From Cantharellus purpuraceus (taxonomy: Eukaryota > Basidiomycota > Agaricomycetes > Cantharellales > Hydnaceae), in contig JALBUN010000031.1 of the NCBI GenBank assembly GCA_025174535.1, positions 179,345 through 243,344 on the forward strand: 64,000 bases of DNA, in the 5' to 3' direction. Made by a program: the position numbers and the translations under genes. Shown here piece after piece: positions 1 to 12,702 of this stretch; the first letter of the stretch is position 1, and each line of letters starts with the position of its first letter. The notes beneath the pieces are model-generated. The model was not told where the DNA came from. It ran no database searches and saw only the letters and a program-made list of their open reading frames with translations.

Positions 1-575
1 TCGACTTGCGGTCTGGCCGCGCTTGCCGCAGTCTGGGACAACTCTCGTAATTCCTGCGTTCTCCAGTCACTATGCATATCATGTGTACGATCATATACCA
101 ACAGCACATCAAAAAAAAGTCGGACATGTACTAAATGTGATGCTCAGCGACATAAATTTTCCAAAGTGAATGCCATGCAGCCTGTGGAAAGAAATATTTA
201 GTTGTTCAATAGGCAAGGAAGACGGCATGGAGCTTCTTCGTTCCAGTGTATTCTAATTGCTTCCAGCGCAGTTCATTCGTATTGAGTGTTTGCTAAAGTA
301 TGCGGGAGCTTCTTTCATCCTTCATATTGAGCTTCTTTATTTTCATAGCACGACAGTTTCCAACTCCAATTTCTATAATCAGGACCTGAGAAACTTACTG
401 TAACACGAAAATTAGAGGATCCCAACGTATCCAGGTCACCCCTCTCGCATGTTTACGGATATTCTATGCGTCCAAATGACCTGTTGGCATTAGTGGACAT
501 ATAATGTCGTAATGTTTACTGTCACTGACTTGGTTCCTTCACGATTATTCTCTCTACTACCTCTTCCTCATCGCG
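1..575. other. Non-coding stretch upstream of the permease gene
   Basis: No reading frame here resembles a known family. The stretch is AT-leaning and runs straight into the start codon at 576, so its 3' part is presumably the 5' UTR and promoter of the permease. A pyrimidine-rich run lies just before the ATG. Confidence 0.5.
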
Positions 576-3449
576 ATGAGCGATTCGTTTGTCGTCCAGC
601 AGGATAACAGAGAGCTTCAGACCGTAACTAAGCCGCTAGCGTCGGATACAGAGGGTAATGACAACCTCCGTGGAAGGCTCATGGTATTTGGCCTTGGGAG
701 GCTTTTTGATGCAGGTGAGTGCTATAAAATGCTATGAAACACAAGGGCAAATGGGGTCTCCATCAGTTGAAGTGCACGGTGTTGAGCGCGTCCCTGAATC
801 TGACAGAGAGGATAAGCATTCTGGTGGCTTGGTTCTCCTATGGTTTTCGTGCGTAGATCTCCTCTCCTGGTGGAACGTGTCTGACCTTTCCATGCAGGGG
901 GAATCTCGTGTTGGGGAATATTACCGTTGGGATGCTTGCTCGACCCATCTTCATGCTCACCTTCCCCCACACTGTGGCTGTCATAATCGGGTTTGGGATG
1001 CTGTGTGTTGCATTCTACATCAGTGGTTTAAGATATTAATCACCCCTCTAGTGGATGTACAGCTGTTGGCTTCGTTGCCACTCTTGGCCCCCTCCTCGGG
1101 ATGCGTACCATGGTTATTACACGTTATGCGTTCGGCTACTGGGGAACAACGTTTGTGTCGATTCTAAATATCTTGACCCAGGTACGCGCTCAATTTTCTG
1201 ACATGAGCGTTTCTGATGCATCCGTGCAAAATTTGATTTTTGGACTGCTATACTCTATGCCTTCTATCCGTCCTTATGCTTATGATTCTAACATATGATT
1301 GAGGACACAGTTAGGCTTTTCCGCAATCTCTGTGATTCTTGCAGGCCACATGCTGCATAGTCTACATTCCAGTATACCTCTTCCCCTCGGCGTGATCATC
1401 GTCGGGTGAGTGACGTTGACCATCAAAACTTAGCCGGGCGTTCTTTTCATCTCGGTCTCACTTTCTTCTTTCTTGTTTTTGACGGTTTTCACGTTTAAAG
1501 CATTCGCACAGAATACGTGTCTTCGATGGTCTTCGTTCATCGATCCATAGATGCTGACAATGGCATTGCAATGGACCCTCAGTTCACATTTCTGCCAATT
1601 CCTTTTTGTTTCCTCCGATTTTCATAGTCACTATTTCTATTTACTAACAGGATTTCCAATTCTAGAGTGATCTCAGGTGAGGCTTGATTCACTTGTTACG
1701 GCAGTCGCAATTTACGTTGTGCGCACCTGTAATCGTCATTTACAACCGCCCAACGTGACGTATAATATACACTGACGCCGAGATCAGTTCTAGTTTGTTT
1801 CATCGGGTATTCCCAGCCTTTTTTTCTATTTCATTTCCAAAGTTGATTGCGTTGTCTGTAGATATGATGTACGGGACATATTCACTAGATTTTTCCGCTG
1901 ACGGCTGTTTTGATCAGCTTCTACACCACTACGTTCGCTATGCGTGGATCCCCATGTTAGTTCTCTTCATTCTCATCTATGCCCTTGGGGGACGTACTGG
2001 TTCGTGGCATGTTTACTGTTCCGGTTCACTTCACTTCATCCTGCACACCACTTGGGTATGCCCATGTTGACCCAAAAGTCCCATTATAATTTACTTCCCC
2101 GTCTACTGGGTGTTTTAGCCTCGTCTTTATTCACTCAATACACTTTTGCTCATGCGCGACTTTTCATCGCACCCTTCAGGTTACCAAAACACCATGCAAA
2201 TTTCGTTGGAGGTCCCACCCGGTCATCCACGCGCAGCAAATGTATTAAAATTTGGAGGAATTATGTTTTCGCTGTGCGCGGGATGGGCCCCGAAGTGCGT
2301 TTCCTTTCTAGGACCTTTATATCTTGGTCATAAACTAATGTGCCTTAGTGCTGCTGATTTCAACTGTCGCCTTCCTGAGAATACGCGCCCAGCTAAAATC
2401 TTCTTACTGACTTCTCTCGGGGTCCTTCTTCCGGTTATGTTCACGGTCATCCTTGGTGCACTACTCATGACGGTCCCCACGTATGTGCGTGCGTATGGAA
2501 ACGGTGATGTGGCAGAATTGTTGAGCAAAGGTAGGGTTAGCCGCTTTGACATCAATTGTAAAATGACTAATGAGGACTCTTCTCTTAGTTTTTCAGCCAT
2601 TGGGGCATGGTGGGGAGTTTATCCAGGTCCTCCTTGCATTATCAGTAACTGCAGATAACAGTACGTGGAATCGCTCTGTCACGACAGTGTGCTCACACTT
2701 ACTGTTCTGTAGTCCCTAATACATGCACGTGCCTCTCGTTCCGTGGACACTTTGACTCACCAGAAATGGTTGACCCCTGATTCTTCTTCTCACGTTGCAG
2801 ATTCGGCTGGTCTGTCGATGCAGGCTCTCATCCCATCATTCCGTCGGATACCACGTGCTATCTTTATTGTGCTCGTTTTCGCTATTTACACTGCGGTAGG
2901 TGTAGCAGGTCGTGAACACTTTAGTGCTGTTTTAAGCAATTTCCTTGCCGTGGTACGTGTTTATGACAGCTGTAGCTGAAGGTTATTGTTGATCTATGAC
3001 TTCTGCAAGTTGGGATATTGGCTCGCATTCTGGGTGGTCATTCTTGTGGAGGAACACTACATATTTCGGCGTGAGGACGGTGCACTAGGCGGTTATGACT
3101 TACGAGCTTATGATTCGCCAGAATTGTGGGTTCCTAGCCTTCATCCCTTGGCCCCTCTGTTTCTTGTGACTCACTTTTGCTTCCAGCTTGCCCGTCGGGT
3201 TGGCAGCCATGTCTGTTCATTCACCATTTTTCTGTAAAGCACTTGCGTTCTCATAACCTGATTAGCATCGCCAGTTTCTGTGGCATTGCTGGTGCCGTCA
3301 TTTCCATGGCACAGGCTTGGTACGTTGGTCCTGTGGCGGCTATGATCAGCCCCCTCGGTGGTGACATGGGCTTCGAGTTTGCCGCTGTATTTGCTGGAGT
3401 AGTCTACCCCCCACTCCGATGGTTGGAGATCAGGAAGTGGGGTCGGTAA
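576..3449 (+). CDS. NCS1-family purine/cytosine-type permease
   Basis: A nucleobase-cation-symporter-1 (purine-cytosine permease, FCY2-like) plasma-membrane carrier, spread over about a dozen small exons. Splicing by eye restores a continuous family-like protein: VEVHGVERVPES near the N-terminus, then GFVATLGPLLGMRTM (1070-1120), SAADFNCRLPENTRPAK (2349-2399), LLALSVTADNIPNTYS across two introns, VAGREHFSAVLSNF and VEEHYIFRR. It ends in YPPLRWLEI with a stop at 3447-3449. A 12-base exon (2713-2724) sits between a GT-AG intron (2661-2712) and an intron that starts with GC (2725-2800). An 11-base exon (1666-1676) is also likely. The join between ~1817 and 1910 is unresolved. No certain frameshift was found, so I read the gene as intact. 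Substrate (adenine, cytosine, hypoxanthine or other) cannot be told from the sequence. Confidence 0.85.
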
Positions 3450-4147
3450 GAATGCTGAGTAATGTATGCAAAACCCCCATATCTACATCGTAATCGGTGG
3501 GAATAATGCGGGACTATTGACAAATTCATGAGACAACAATAAAATTGGAAATCCACATCACTAATTCATGGGTGAACTTGAGTTAGCTCAGATGAAGAGG
3601 TTACAATTGATATTCTGAGGAAGACACCTGAAAAGAGCTAGATTGAATTTTCGTACGTCCGACAGACATCGATGATAGGACGGATGTTCTCAGCCTGTTG
3701 CAGTGGCGTGCTTTCTCATCGATATTACTGAGCAAATTTGTTAGAGTGCTTGTATGGCTGATTAGTTGGGATCCAGTCATGTGGATTGAAATTGAGCCCA
3801 ACACCTTTCGAATTTCTCGTTCGGTCGCTGCACTGGTCGGGGATCGCCAGATATCAAGAACTGTGAAGCAGCCATTCGACCGTTCGGCCGTTTCTGTCGC
3901 AACGCTTGGCCCTCTCAAGCGACATCTCAAAAACAAACCCACACTCACTCATGATTGCAGCAGTTAGGGCAGGGCGTGCCATATACTTCACATTCATGTG
4001 ACCCCCGCTCCGACAAAGGAACTTTACCCTACCCCTGCACATAAACCTTGAGTTTGTGAGGCCGCTCTTCAATGGGATCCATCTTAACCGTGACATATCT
4101 ACAAACCCATATTTATTATTTCATTGGCTAACCATACCGCGTTCCAG
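3450..4147. other. Intergenic, no gene seen
   Basis: This follows the permease stop codon. The open frames at 3698-3967 (+) and 3601-3948 (-) show no recognisable motif or splice structure. The stretch may include upstream relics of the MFS transporter that follows, but I could not align them. Confidence 0.4.
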
Positions 4148-4540
4148 GTCGGAGACGCACTAGCACCCAACGCCGCCTCCCTCCTCGTATTTCAGTTGCT
4201 AGGCGGTGTATTTGCTGTTTGGTAAGCTTCCCTACCTTCCACACATCCGAGCCGTGACCCGCAGATATCTACGTACCTACAACTCCCGGGCCCAGTTTTT
4301 ATTTATTTCTTCTTTGGATCTCTAGTGATGTATGGTCGACTATTGCTTTTGCCTTGTAGCCCGTCGGCTAATTCCGGAGCATTCATAGCTGATGTGTAAG
4401 TTGTTTGTTTCTCCAAATTGGGTAGTGGCGTTTCCCGATCACGCTTCTGCAATCTGAGAATGAGCGCGGTGTTGATGAATTGCCTTTTAACATAGGTGGT
4501 ATCCCAAAACCCGTGGAACACTCTTAGCATGGATACGTGC
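4148..4540 (+). pseudogene. Relic of a major facilitator superfamily transporter
   Basis: Two in-frame pieces match the central part of fungal MFS drug/polyamine-type transporters. The first, ALAPNAASLLVFQLLGGVFA (4157-4216), corresponds to the end of TM3/TM4. The second, SANSGAFIADVWYPKTRG (about 4365-4519), corresponds to the conserved AP(L)xNSGAxIADxWxxxxRG region and is interrupted by an intron-like segment starting GTAAGT. The frame then hits a stop, and the rest of a 12-TM protein is absent. Possible further debris (PPSLLRRDAW at about 4650) recalls the VLLRRKA motif of this family. The preceding exons are missing too, so this is a dead fragment rather than a gene. Confidence 0.45.
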
Positions 4541-6307
4541 CCACTTCTAACACTTCCAAAGGGAGCCTGGCGAAGCCGGAGTTTTTCTGAAGTCGTAATC
4601 CAGTACTGACGTCGGGGTTGCTATTGCTACATCCTAGTTCTCCGTCGCTCCGCCAAGCCTGCTCCGGCGAGACGCATGGTCGTTTGATGCTGATGTTACC
4701 ATCATACTAATGTGCGCCATTTTATGTCAGGCGCCCGTGGCGGGGGTTCGTATCGTGGTGAGCGGCGCATCGTGGTGCTGATTGTACTGGGCGTGTGCAG
4801 CCTTTGTAAGAAATGCATTCACCATTTGTTCAACGAGTCCTACTGACCGAGACGCCTATCATCCCTGTCCCTAGGCGGGATTCTGTCTGTTCATCATCGT
4901 GTTCTTCATTCCTATCACCGCAAATACCTCTCCTTAACTTCTCCCCCCCCTCCCCCTCTCTACTTCCCTACGTGAAGTCCCTATCCTTCTTTGAGCCCAT
5001 CCACGCACGTAAAGTTACGAAGTACGCACTGAAACCCATTCCCTCTAAGAACTGTTGTGGACCGTCGTGTGGATTGGGTGGATTGGGCCTATGTATGTTA
5101 TTGGGGTTTTTCTGGTTTGAGGGAGTGCCTTTTTTTCGCGTCTTCACATTTGTGTTCTGTAATGGAGATTGAGGACTGATGGGATGCTGGGACCTTTACT
5201 TCTGTAGGTGGACGTCGTGTCCCACGATATCGTTTTGAGCATCTGTAAGTGTGGAGTTTTGCATGACAAGGTGCTTGTATTCTTACAATAAAGCTCCATG
5301 TAGATGATGTCAGTGGGCGCGAGTGTAATCATTGTCTTCCCGTAAACCCCAGTCAAAGTTTGGATAGTCCGGCCGACTTGATATGTGCAACGCCATAGCT
5401 GAGCCCGATAAACTACATGGTCGGTGCGTCTCCTTCTCTAAAGCGCTACATTTCCACCAGATCACAACTCAGATTTTATGAACTTACTGCAAGGAAAAGC
5501 GAATTTGTACGATTGAATTTACTATAAGCTTATATGACTCGTCAAGAATGATGCCTTTTCTGTACCTAGAAGTGTCAGAGTTTGTGTTACATCTCAAGAT
5601 CTCTAGAGCTTAAACTCGCTGAGTACTCTCCTCTGACCCCCCCCTTAGATTGGGCGTGACTACCTCTGCGTAGCATGCAGCACATTTTGGGTGTGACGAT
5701 TATATCGGTGCCTCCATCTGTTGAAGTAATACTTCAGCGAGCTCATGAAGCCACTAGAACAACCCAGTGGATCACAATTCGGGGCAGCTAAGCCTATATA
5801 ACCATATTAGTTTTGTATTTTTGCGTGTTCGCAGAGCTCGGCCAACTGCGAACAGTATTGTTGCATTATCTCAAGAGGCCTCAAGCAGCAATTTGACACA
5901 ACCAACAGTGCCGTTCAATTTACTTGTATAGTACAGTTGTTCCTCACCCGTCTAGCTTGATAGCCTTGTTGATTGGCAAATGTTTGCTTTGATCATCAGG
6001 TAGATGTCTTAGATATTGATATTTGTTCCAGGAAATTTGGAGAAATGGCAACTGGCTTTCAATCTTGGAGCCCACTCGAGTAGTCAGGAAATATGTTTTG
6101 TGACCAGCCTCAGACACATGACAAGCATATCTGGTGCTCGATCAACTAATAAGGAGAAAAACCTTTATTGTGATAGCATCCATATTTGAGCTCTCCAGGC
6201 ATTTCTTCGGGTATTCTCCACAAGTCTGTCTATAAGAAACAAAGTCATACATAACAATGTGTATACTAGTCGTAAACATAAATAGTGGTCAAGTGTCCGA
6301 GACTCGT
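4541..6307. other. Intergenic, no gene seen
   Basis: AT-rich, with short open frames only. The 119-residue frame at 4813-5172 is low-complexity (proline/serine/phenylalanine) with no family resemblance. The 3' end of the ABC transporter transcript, which is read leftward, should terminate inside this stretch. Confidence 0.4.
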
Positions 6308-9300
6308 CTAACAAATCCTCCATGCACGCCTTTTGAGTCGATCCCTCCTGGTGTTCTCCTCTTGGATATTGTGTTCGCGGATCACCTTCAGGAAGACGCT
6401 CTCCAGGCTGACACGTTCTACTGTGTACTCTGTGAAATCATTCTGCTTGCTCAACGTCTCAAAGAGCTGTGCTAAAGAAAGAGTTGCTTCCAACGTCGAG
6501 GACTGGTCGTCATCGCTCGCCTGCTGAGTTGAGGAGTGTTCCATCTGAATAGGTACTTCAAAGCGAGTGGCCACATCATCTGCCATGCGAGAACCCGGTA
6601 TGCGCGCCATAAGTTGTTGCGCTTTGACGATTTCCTCTCGTGTTCGCGCTGGGAAGTGGACCTCGTAGAGTGCATACCGCGCTGCTAATGCGTCAGTAGT
6701 CCCGACAGCTATGGCGAGTCTATCAGCATGTAACTTCACTTCATGATGTCATGTGCCTACCGAGCATGCGACCCGCCAAGATTCCAACTTTATTCGCAAG
6801 CGCAGATGCTTCTTCCATTGAATCTACAGAGCAATTTCAACGGCTTAATTGCGACGTTGTAAAAGGCCACTGACGCGTTGTGATGACCACGGCCTTGCCA
6901 ATTGCCATGCGGCGAAATGTGACCCACATGCTACGCTTGGTAGCAGCATCTATCCCGGTAGAATACTCATCGATGAGAATTACGGTGGGGTTTCCTGGGT
7001 TTATCAATGGTCACATGAGAAATAGAATGCAAATCGAGCCATGAAGTCATTGGAACGCACCGATCAGCGCAATCGCAAAAGACAATTTTCTTTGGTTACC
7101 GCCAGAAAGTGTGCTGGCTAGTCTATCGGCATACTGACTCAATGTCGTGGCTTTGAGAAGCGAGTCGACATTTTGTTGTAGCTCCTGTCCTTTTCTAAGC
7201 CCCTTGAGTAGGCCATAAATAGCGAGATGTTGTCTAACGGTAAGCTGTGGATCAATAGCTGTGAATTGTGGACAAACACCCAAAGAAAGTCGGGCCGTAT
7301 TCGGATGCTCGATGATTGAACTCCCGTTGATGAGAACGTCTCCAGAATCGGGGTATATATCTCCACGAATGATATTGAAAGTGGAGGTCTTGCCTATAGT
7401 TCCCATCCCTAAATATAACAAGAACTAGATAATAAAACAACGCACCAGCGCCATTGGGTCCCAGCATTGCAAATACTGTATCCCGGGACACACCAAAGCT
7501 CACATCATCCACCGCTTTCAAGGAAGAACGGTCAAAGGTCTTGGATACGTGCAAGACACGTAAAAGGTCGCTGGAAGCGGATTCCACTGCCTTCGTTTCC
7601 TCTATCACGTCTTTCGCTTCACGATCCCCATCATGGGCTTTGTCCTCTCGTGATGGAGGTCGAGTGAATTGTAGCCAACGAGGAAGCACCGATCCAGAGT
7701 CAACGTAAACTAGCACTCCAAATAGAACAAGACCTTCTATAATGAGATAGGTGATTGGGCCACCGAATTGCTTGATTCCACCAAGAGAGGCGGCAGATGC
7801 TTGGCCTCCACTGCACAACAAGGAGAACATATTGATTGAGATGAGTGCCGTCCTCATCTAGAATGCAATTAAGACGCGAAGGAATGACAGAGCAGGAAAG
7901 CGTACCACGCTAACAACTGGGGAACATAAAGACACGGTGAAATCTAACAGGTCCCTTTAGTCATTGAAAGATGTAGAAAATAATTGAACGAACGCATGAT
8001 GGTCATAAACCCTGAATATTGCGAGTTCTTCGCATACGTGACGATTAATAAATACCCTGCCAAGTAAACCTAAAGTCGGGAAAGGTACAAGGTCAAGGAG
8101 ACCAGAATTGCGAGCAAAGACAGTACACACGATGAACACGATGACTTGATACCCTGCAACAGCAGCAAATGCGGCGAGTGGTGAAGCAGTGAACAGGGAC
8201 GCGCAATAGGCGAAGAGTGTAGCCGTAATGCCGTACAATACAAGTATAACCCACTGCATGAAACATACGATCATCGCCTTGTTTCGAATACAACACAATT
8301 ATAACACCCACGACATAGCCAACGCCATGAAACTGAGTGGACGCAACTGCGAACACAATGATGATGATGGTCGACAGTATTGTGCAGAAAATGGCGTCAA
8401 AGAGAAGGTGCCCAAGCCAGAGACCGGCTGGATTAGTCAAGCCATTAGATAGTTGCATGGCCTGAACGGACGTTCGTCGCTCCATCGACACATATAGAGA
8501 GAAGAAAGCAGGGTAAACAGCCTAAAGCACATGAAGCCAAGATTGAGTTATGCCTTGACAGAAAAAAACTCAACAAGCTCACCATCGTCGCCCCAAAGAA
8601 AGCAACCCATTTCAAAGCAAGAAGTGTACCTTCATTGGCAGCTGGGAAGTTTTGATAAGTGGCGGCAATGATGCTTGGGAAATTAGCTGCCCGTCCCGAC
8701 GCATTCAGCGCTCGATTATACAACACATTAGAAGCCAGATTCAATAGCGTGGGTGCTGTCAGGCCAGGGGGGCTCGCTTCCCACGCCACCAGTGTATTGC
8801 CTGTGGTGAAGTCTATCGATACCCCACCCAGCGACAAATTCTGGAAACTCTGTTGTACAGTTTGTACAAACGTCTGATTGTCGGAGAGAGGGGTGTTGCG
8901 TATTTGAGCCGCGCTGGGACCGAGTGTGCTGATAAGGTTAGAGGGCACAACAAGTGCCTGCCCACCAGGGAACATCGTACTGAGCCCACTACTGTATGGC
9001 GAATCGCCCAAGTAGAGAGGAATGATTGGGGCGGGAGTGAATTTCGTCTGGCACGTCTGGGAACGATTGCTCATGAAGAAGATCGGGATACAGGCCCCTG
9101 AAACAGCGATGAGCACCGTAAGCAAAGAAGAGAGCCAACTGTGGCGCGTGATGAGCCATCGTTTATAAAAAATGGTGAGTGACTGCGCGAGCGGACTTTG
9201 CTTGCGTCCAGATGTGAGTTTTAGGCCGTGACCGTCTGGCTGACCACCTGTACCTGCCAATGCATCTGGACCCTGTGACTCAATTTTGTCGGATGCCTCG

Positions 9301-12300
9301 ACACTCTCTACCTCAGCCTCTGCAGACATTAGGTCCAAGAAAATATCCTCAATTGCTGTCCCGTGGATCTCGTAGCTCAAAATGCCCAGCTGTGCCTTCT
9401 GAGTTTGCATAGCTTCCAGCACTTGACTGACGACCTTGGAGTCCTTGGAATTCAAAGAGTATGCAGACCCATTAGGTGACGTCGATGAGAGAGCTGCATC
9501 TGGGGCAATATCTTGGATCTGCCGCAGGAGTTTTGTGGAGTAAAACTCCGCCATGTCTTTGTCAAACGAAGCATGAACCGTATATCCTCTTCCAAGCCTC
9601 GATTTTAGAGCGACTGGAGAGCCCTCGGCAACAAGTTTACCCGGTGCAGCCAAAATAGCGATTTGATCAGCTAAGAGATCAGCTTCGTCCAGGAACTAGA
9701 AAAGGGTTAACTAGAGAGAACGAAGGACAGTAAATTGAAAATCCTCTACTTACATGCGTCGTGAACACAATTGTACGCTCAGTCTTCACAGACGTCAATG
9801 TCCTCCAAATTGACCGCCTCGATAGTGGGTCAACACCTGACGTGCATTCGTCCACAAGAACAACTAGCTCCACATGTGAATGTTATTCCACACCAAAAAA
9901 TAATAATACAACTTACTCTCCGAACCTCCAACAAGTCCAATCGCCAACTGCAACTTCCTCTTCTGGCCGCCACTCAAGCTTCCCGCATTTGAATGCACTT
10001 TTCCCTCTAGCCCACAGTCAACCAAAAGCCGCTCCAGCTCCTCCGGCGTCTTCTCCACATGAACACGCGTGCGTAGCTCGGCATGCCCATGGTCAACAGG
10101 ACGCTTCACAGCACTCCACAACTGCATGGTCTGGAAACACGACAGCTCTGGAAACAGCACATTCTTCTGCGGCACGATCCCCAATGCTCCCTTTGGCGGA
10201 TGGCTCGGGCCGTCCCATTCCGTCTCCGTCCCAGACGCAGCGTCCTTCTCTGCATTGTCACCGCCAGGAGCACGGGGAAATGTCACATTACCACTACTTC
10301 TCCCAATCAACCCTGCCAACACTCCCAGCGCCGTGCTCTTCCCAGCCCCATTGCTCCCCAACAACACAAATATTCCACCTCTCGGGACAACGAACGACAA
10401 ATCCGAGATTGCTGTGACAGAATTTGGATCTGCTTCACTACTCTTCCCGCGCGATGAGCGGAGAGATGGTAGGAGGGAGGTACGGAATGTTTTCGCAAGG
10501 TGCGAGACGACGATGGCCGGCGTTTCAGTCTGGGGGACAGAGGCTGAGTTGGGTTTTTCTTGTGCCTGATTGGGGGTTGACGCCGATGTGGAGGGAACAC
10601 GAGATCTCCAGGGACGAGGCCATGTACGCTTTGACGCTTGTGGGGGATTATGTGCACCATAATAGTGACGTTCAAGCCAGACCGTAATCAATGGGTAGAG
10701 GAAGACATTAATCTTAACCATTGATTTGAGTTCGTAAAGGGAAACAAAGGTTGATTGAAGAAGAAGGCTAAGCTCACCAGTGCAACAACCATCAGGGGTA
10801 GAAGCATCAACTTGTTGTCTGGATCCCCCTTGATAAGAGATGTCGGAACTTGATGTACTTCAAAACCGGCAATAGCTCTATAAAATCCCCGTTCAGCTCT
10901 GAATGAATTGAAATCCATTGAAAATATCGTCACCTTACGCCGAAGATAAAAAATGAGGGTGGGAATATAAGAGTGAAGATGCATGCAGCACCCGTGCTCA
11001 ATTTCGCAAGCACCAACCCCAGTATAGCTAGAATGAGCGACAGAAACGTCACCAGTGATGCCACTAGGGAGGGGGGCAGGGAAGGGAGTGAAAGGAAGAG
11101 CGAGTATGATCCAAGTGATAAACTGGGTGTGACGAGCCTGAGTCTGATATTGCAAACCTATTGGAAGAGTGAAGGTACATACCCGGTGAGAAGGTGGAGG
11201 AATATCACAATGCCAACATTAGTTCCCGCGAAAATCTGGAATCGCCAAAGGATCGCAGTGAACAGCCAACCGGGAAGGTACGCAAGGGATATGGAGACAT
11301 GCCACGACCTATTGTTCTCCCATCATCAGCGAAGAAAATCATATACGAGAGTGATCCTCACAAAATACGAGGAAAGTCCCTTAGGCCCATAGCTCGCAAA
11401 TGTGCGGTGAGGCCTGCAGCTCGCTCAGTAACGTATGATCCAGGCAGGTGGTATGGGATGCCAAGGAAATTGATGAACAGCGCGATGACGAGAATGTTGC
11501 GCACACCACGGACGTAACCTGATGAAACAAGGCATTAGGAGATGCATAGAAGATGGAAGGAGGGGAATGATAGGGTGGGAATCGTCGTAGCAGTGCAATG
11601 CGACAAAAGAGCGTGGTGCGTACTTATCCGGAGGTCTGTAGACTGCTGCTGGTTAGTCTCAATTGAATAAGGCCATTCTAATGGCGTTGGAGGCGGGGTT
11701 GACGAGCCGGACTGCAACTGGATAATAGCCTAATGGAGGGAAATGAAGAATTTTTTTTTAGCCAGACACTTCAAAGGATGTTAAAGGATGTGCAAAGTAA
11801 CATGGGCATGAGATAAAGAGGTATATAGTCTCTGCCATCATGAAATGACAAACTCCAAAAGAACGTTAAGTAGCAAACATGCAGATATGCCCTGTCAAAA
11901 AGAGATAACATCACTTACTGAATCAACAGCCCATTGTAAAGGCAACAACCTCCGTTCATAGTCACTCGCATGATGCACAACGTCGATGAAACCCAGTCCT
12001 GCATCCACATGAATTGTATAATTAAGCATTGAATTCGGGGGGAGTACGTCTGTCGCATTGGGTGGTGCACTTAAAAGACCTCCCTGAGGGGAAGGTTGTG
12101 ACACAGGCAAAAGCGTCTCATTTCCGACTTTGGAAGGAATAGGAAAGTTTGTGAATGCAATGGCAGCAAAGCATTCCGATCTGTGGTTGAAGTTCTGCGG
12201 ACATGCTGGCGATATGTCATTCAGGGTGGCTACTTGGCGCACTGCAGACCTGTGCTGTGGACGAAGTGACTGGACCACAAGATTCATGACGTCCGCAGGG

Positions 12301-12702
12301 GAAGGGTGCGTGGTGGAGGGGGTGTTTGTGCCATCTGCCCATATGAGCGCAAGCGAGGGGTCGTAAACATCAGCTAAGGAAGCAATGGGCGCAGGTGTGC
12401 CAAGTCCATACTACAATACTCAATGTTGAGTTTGGCTTTTATGACCAACTCTCACGATACATACATGGTTTTGCTTGTTAAGCAAGACTTGCGCCACCGC
12501 TAAGAAGGCTCCATAAGCGATTGGAAGAATGAGGCACCGCAAGGTGTTGAGCTATGGGAGATAGTAAGTGTACGGAATATTAATTCCAGTGAAGATCGCT
12601 ACTCGCCAGCTTATGCTTTGACAAAACGATCCAATTCTTGCGAAAGAGAGCCCAAAACTGGCGGAAGAAAAGGTGTTCATTAAATGGCAACCCAGAGGCC
12701 AT
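6308..12702 (-). CDS. ABCA-type full-length ABC transporter
   Basis: A full ABC transporter with two membrane domains and two nucleotide-binding domains, in roughly 15 exons. The chosen start (12702) begins MASGLPFNEHLFFRQFWALF, followed by a membrane helix, a large extracytosolic loop (~12.3-11.6 kb) and the first membrane block (11.5-10.7 kb). The first NBD has Walker A GSNGAGKST, signature LSGGQKRKL and Walker B/D-loop VVLVDECTSGVDP (~10.4-9.7 kb), where the usual proline after DE is cysteine. The second membrane domain covers ~9.2-7.9 kb. The second NBD has GPNGAGKTS rebuilt across an intron, LSGGNQRKLS and VILIDEYSTGID. The C-terminal regulatory tail ends at 6308. Checked intron joins at about 11.37, 11.17 and 7.45 kb keep the frame, so the gene looks functional. 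ABCA proteins typically move lipids or amphipathic molecules; the substrate here is unknown. Confidence 0.88.
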
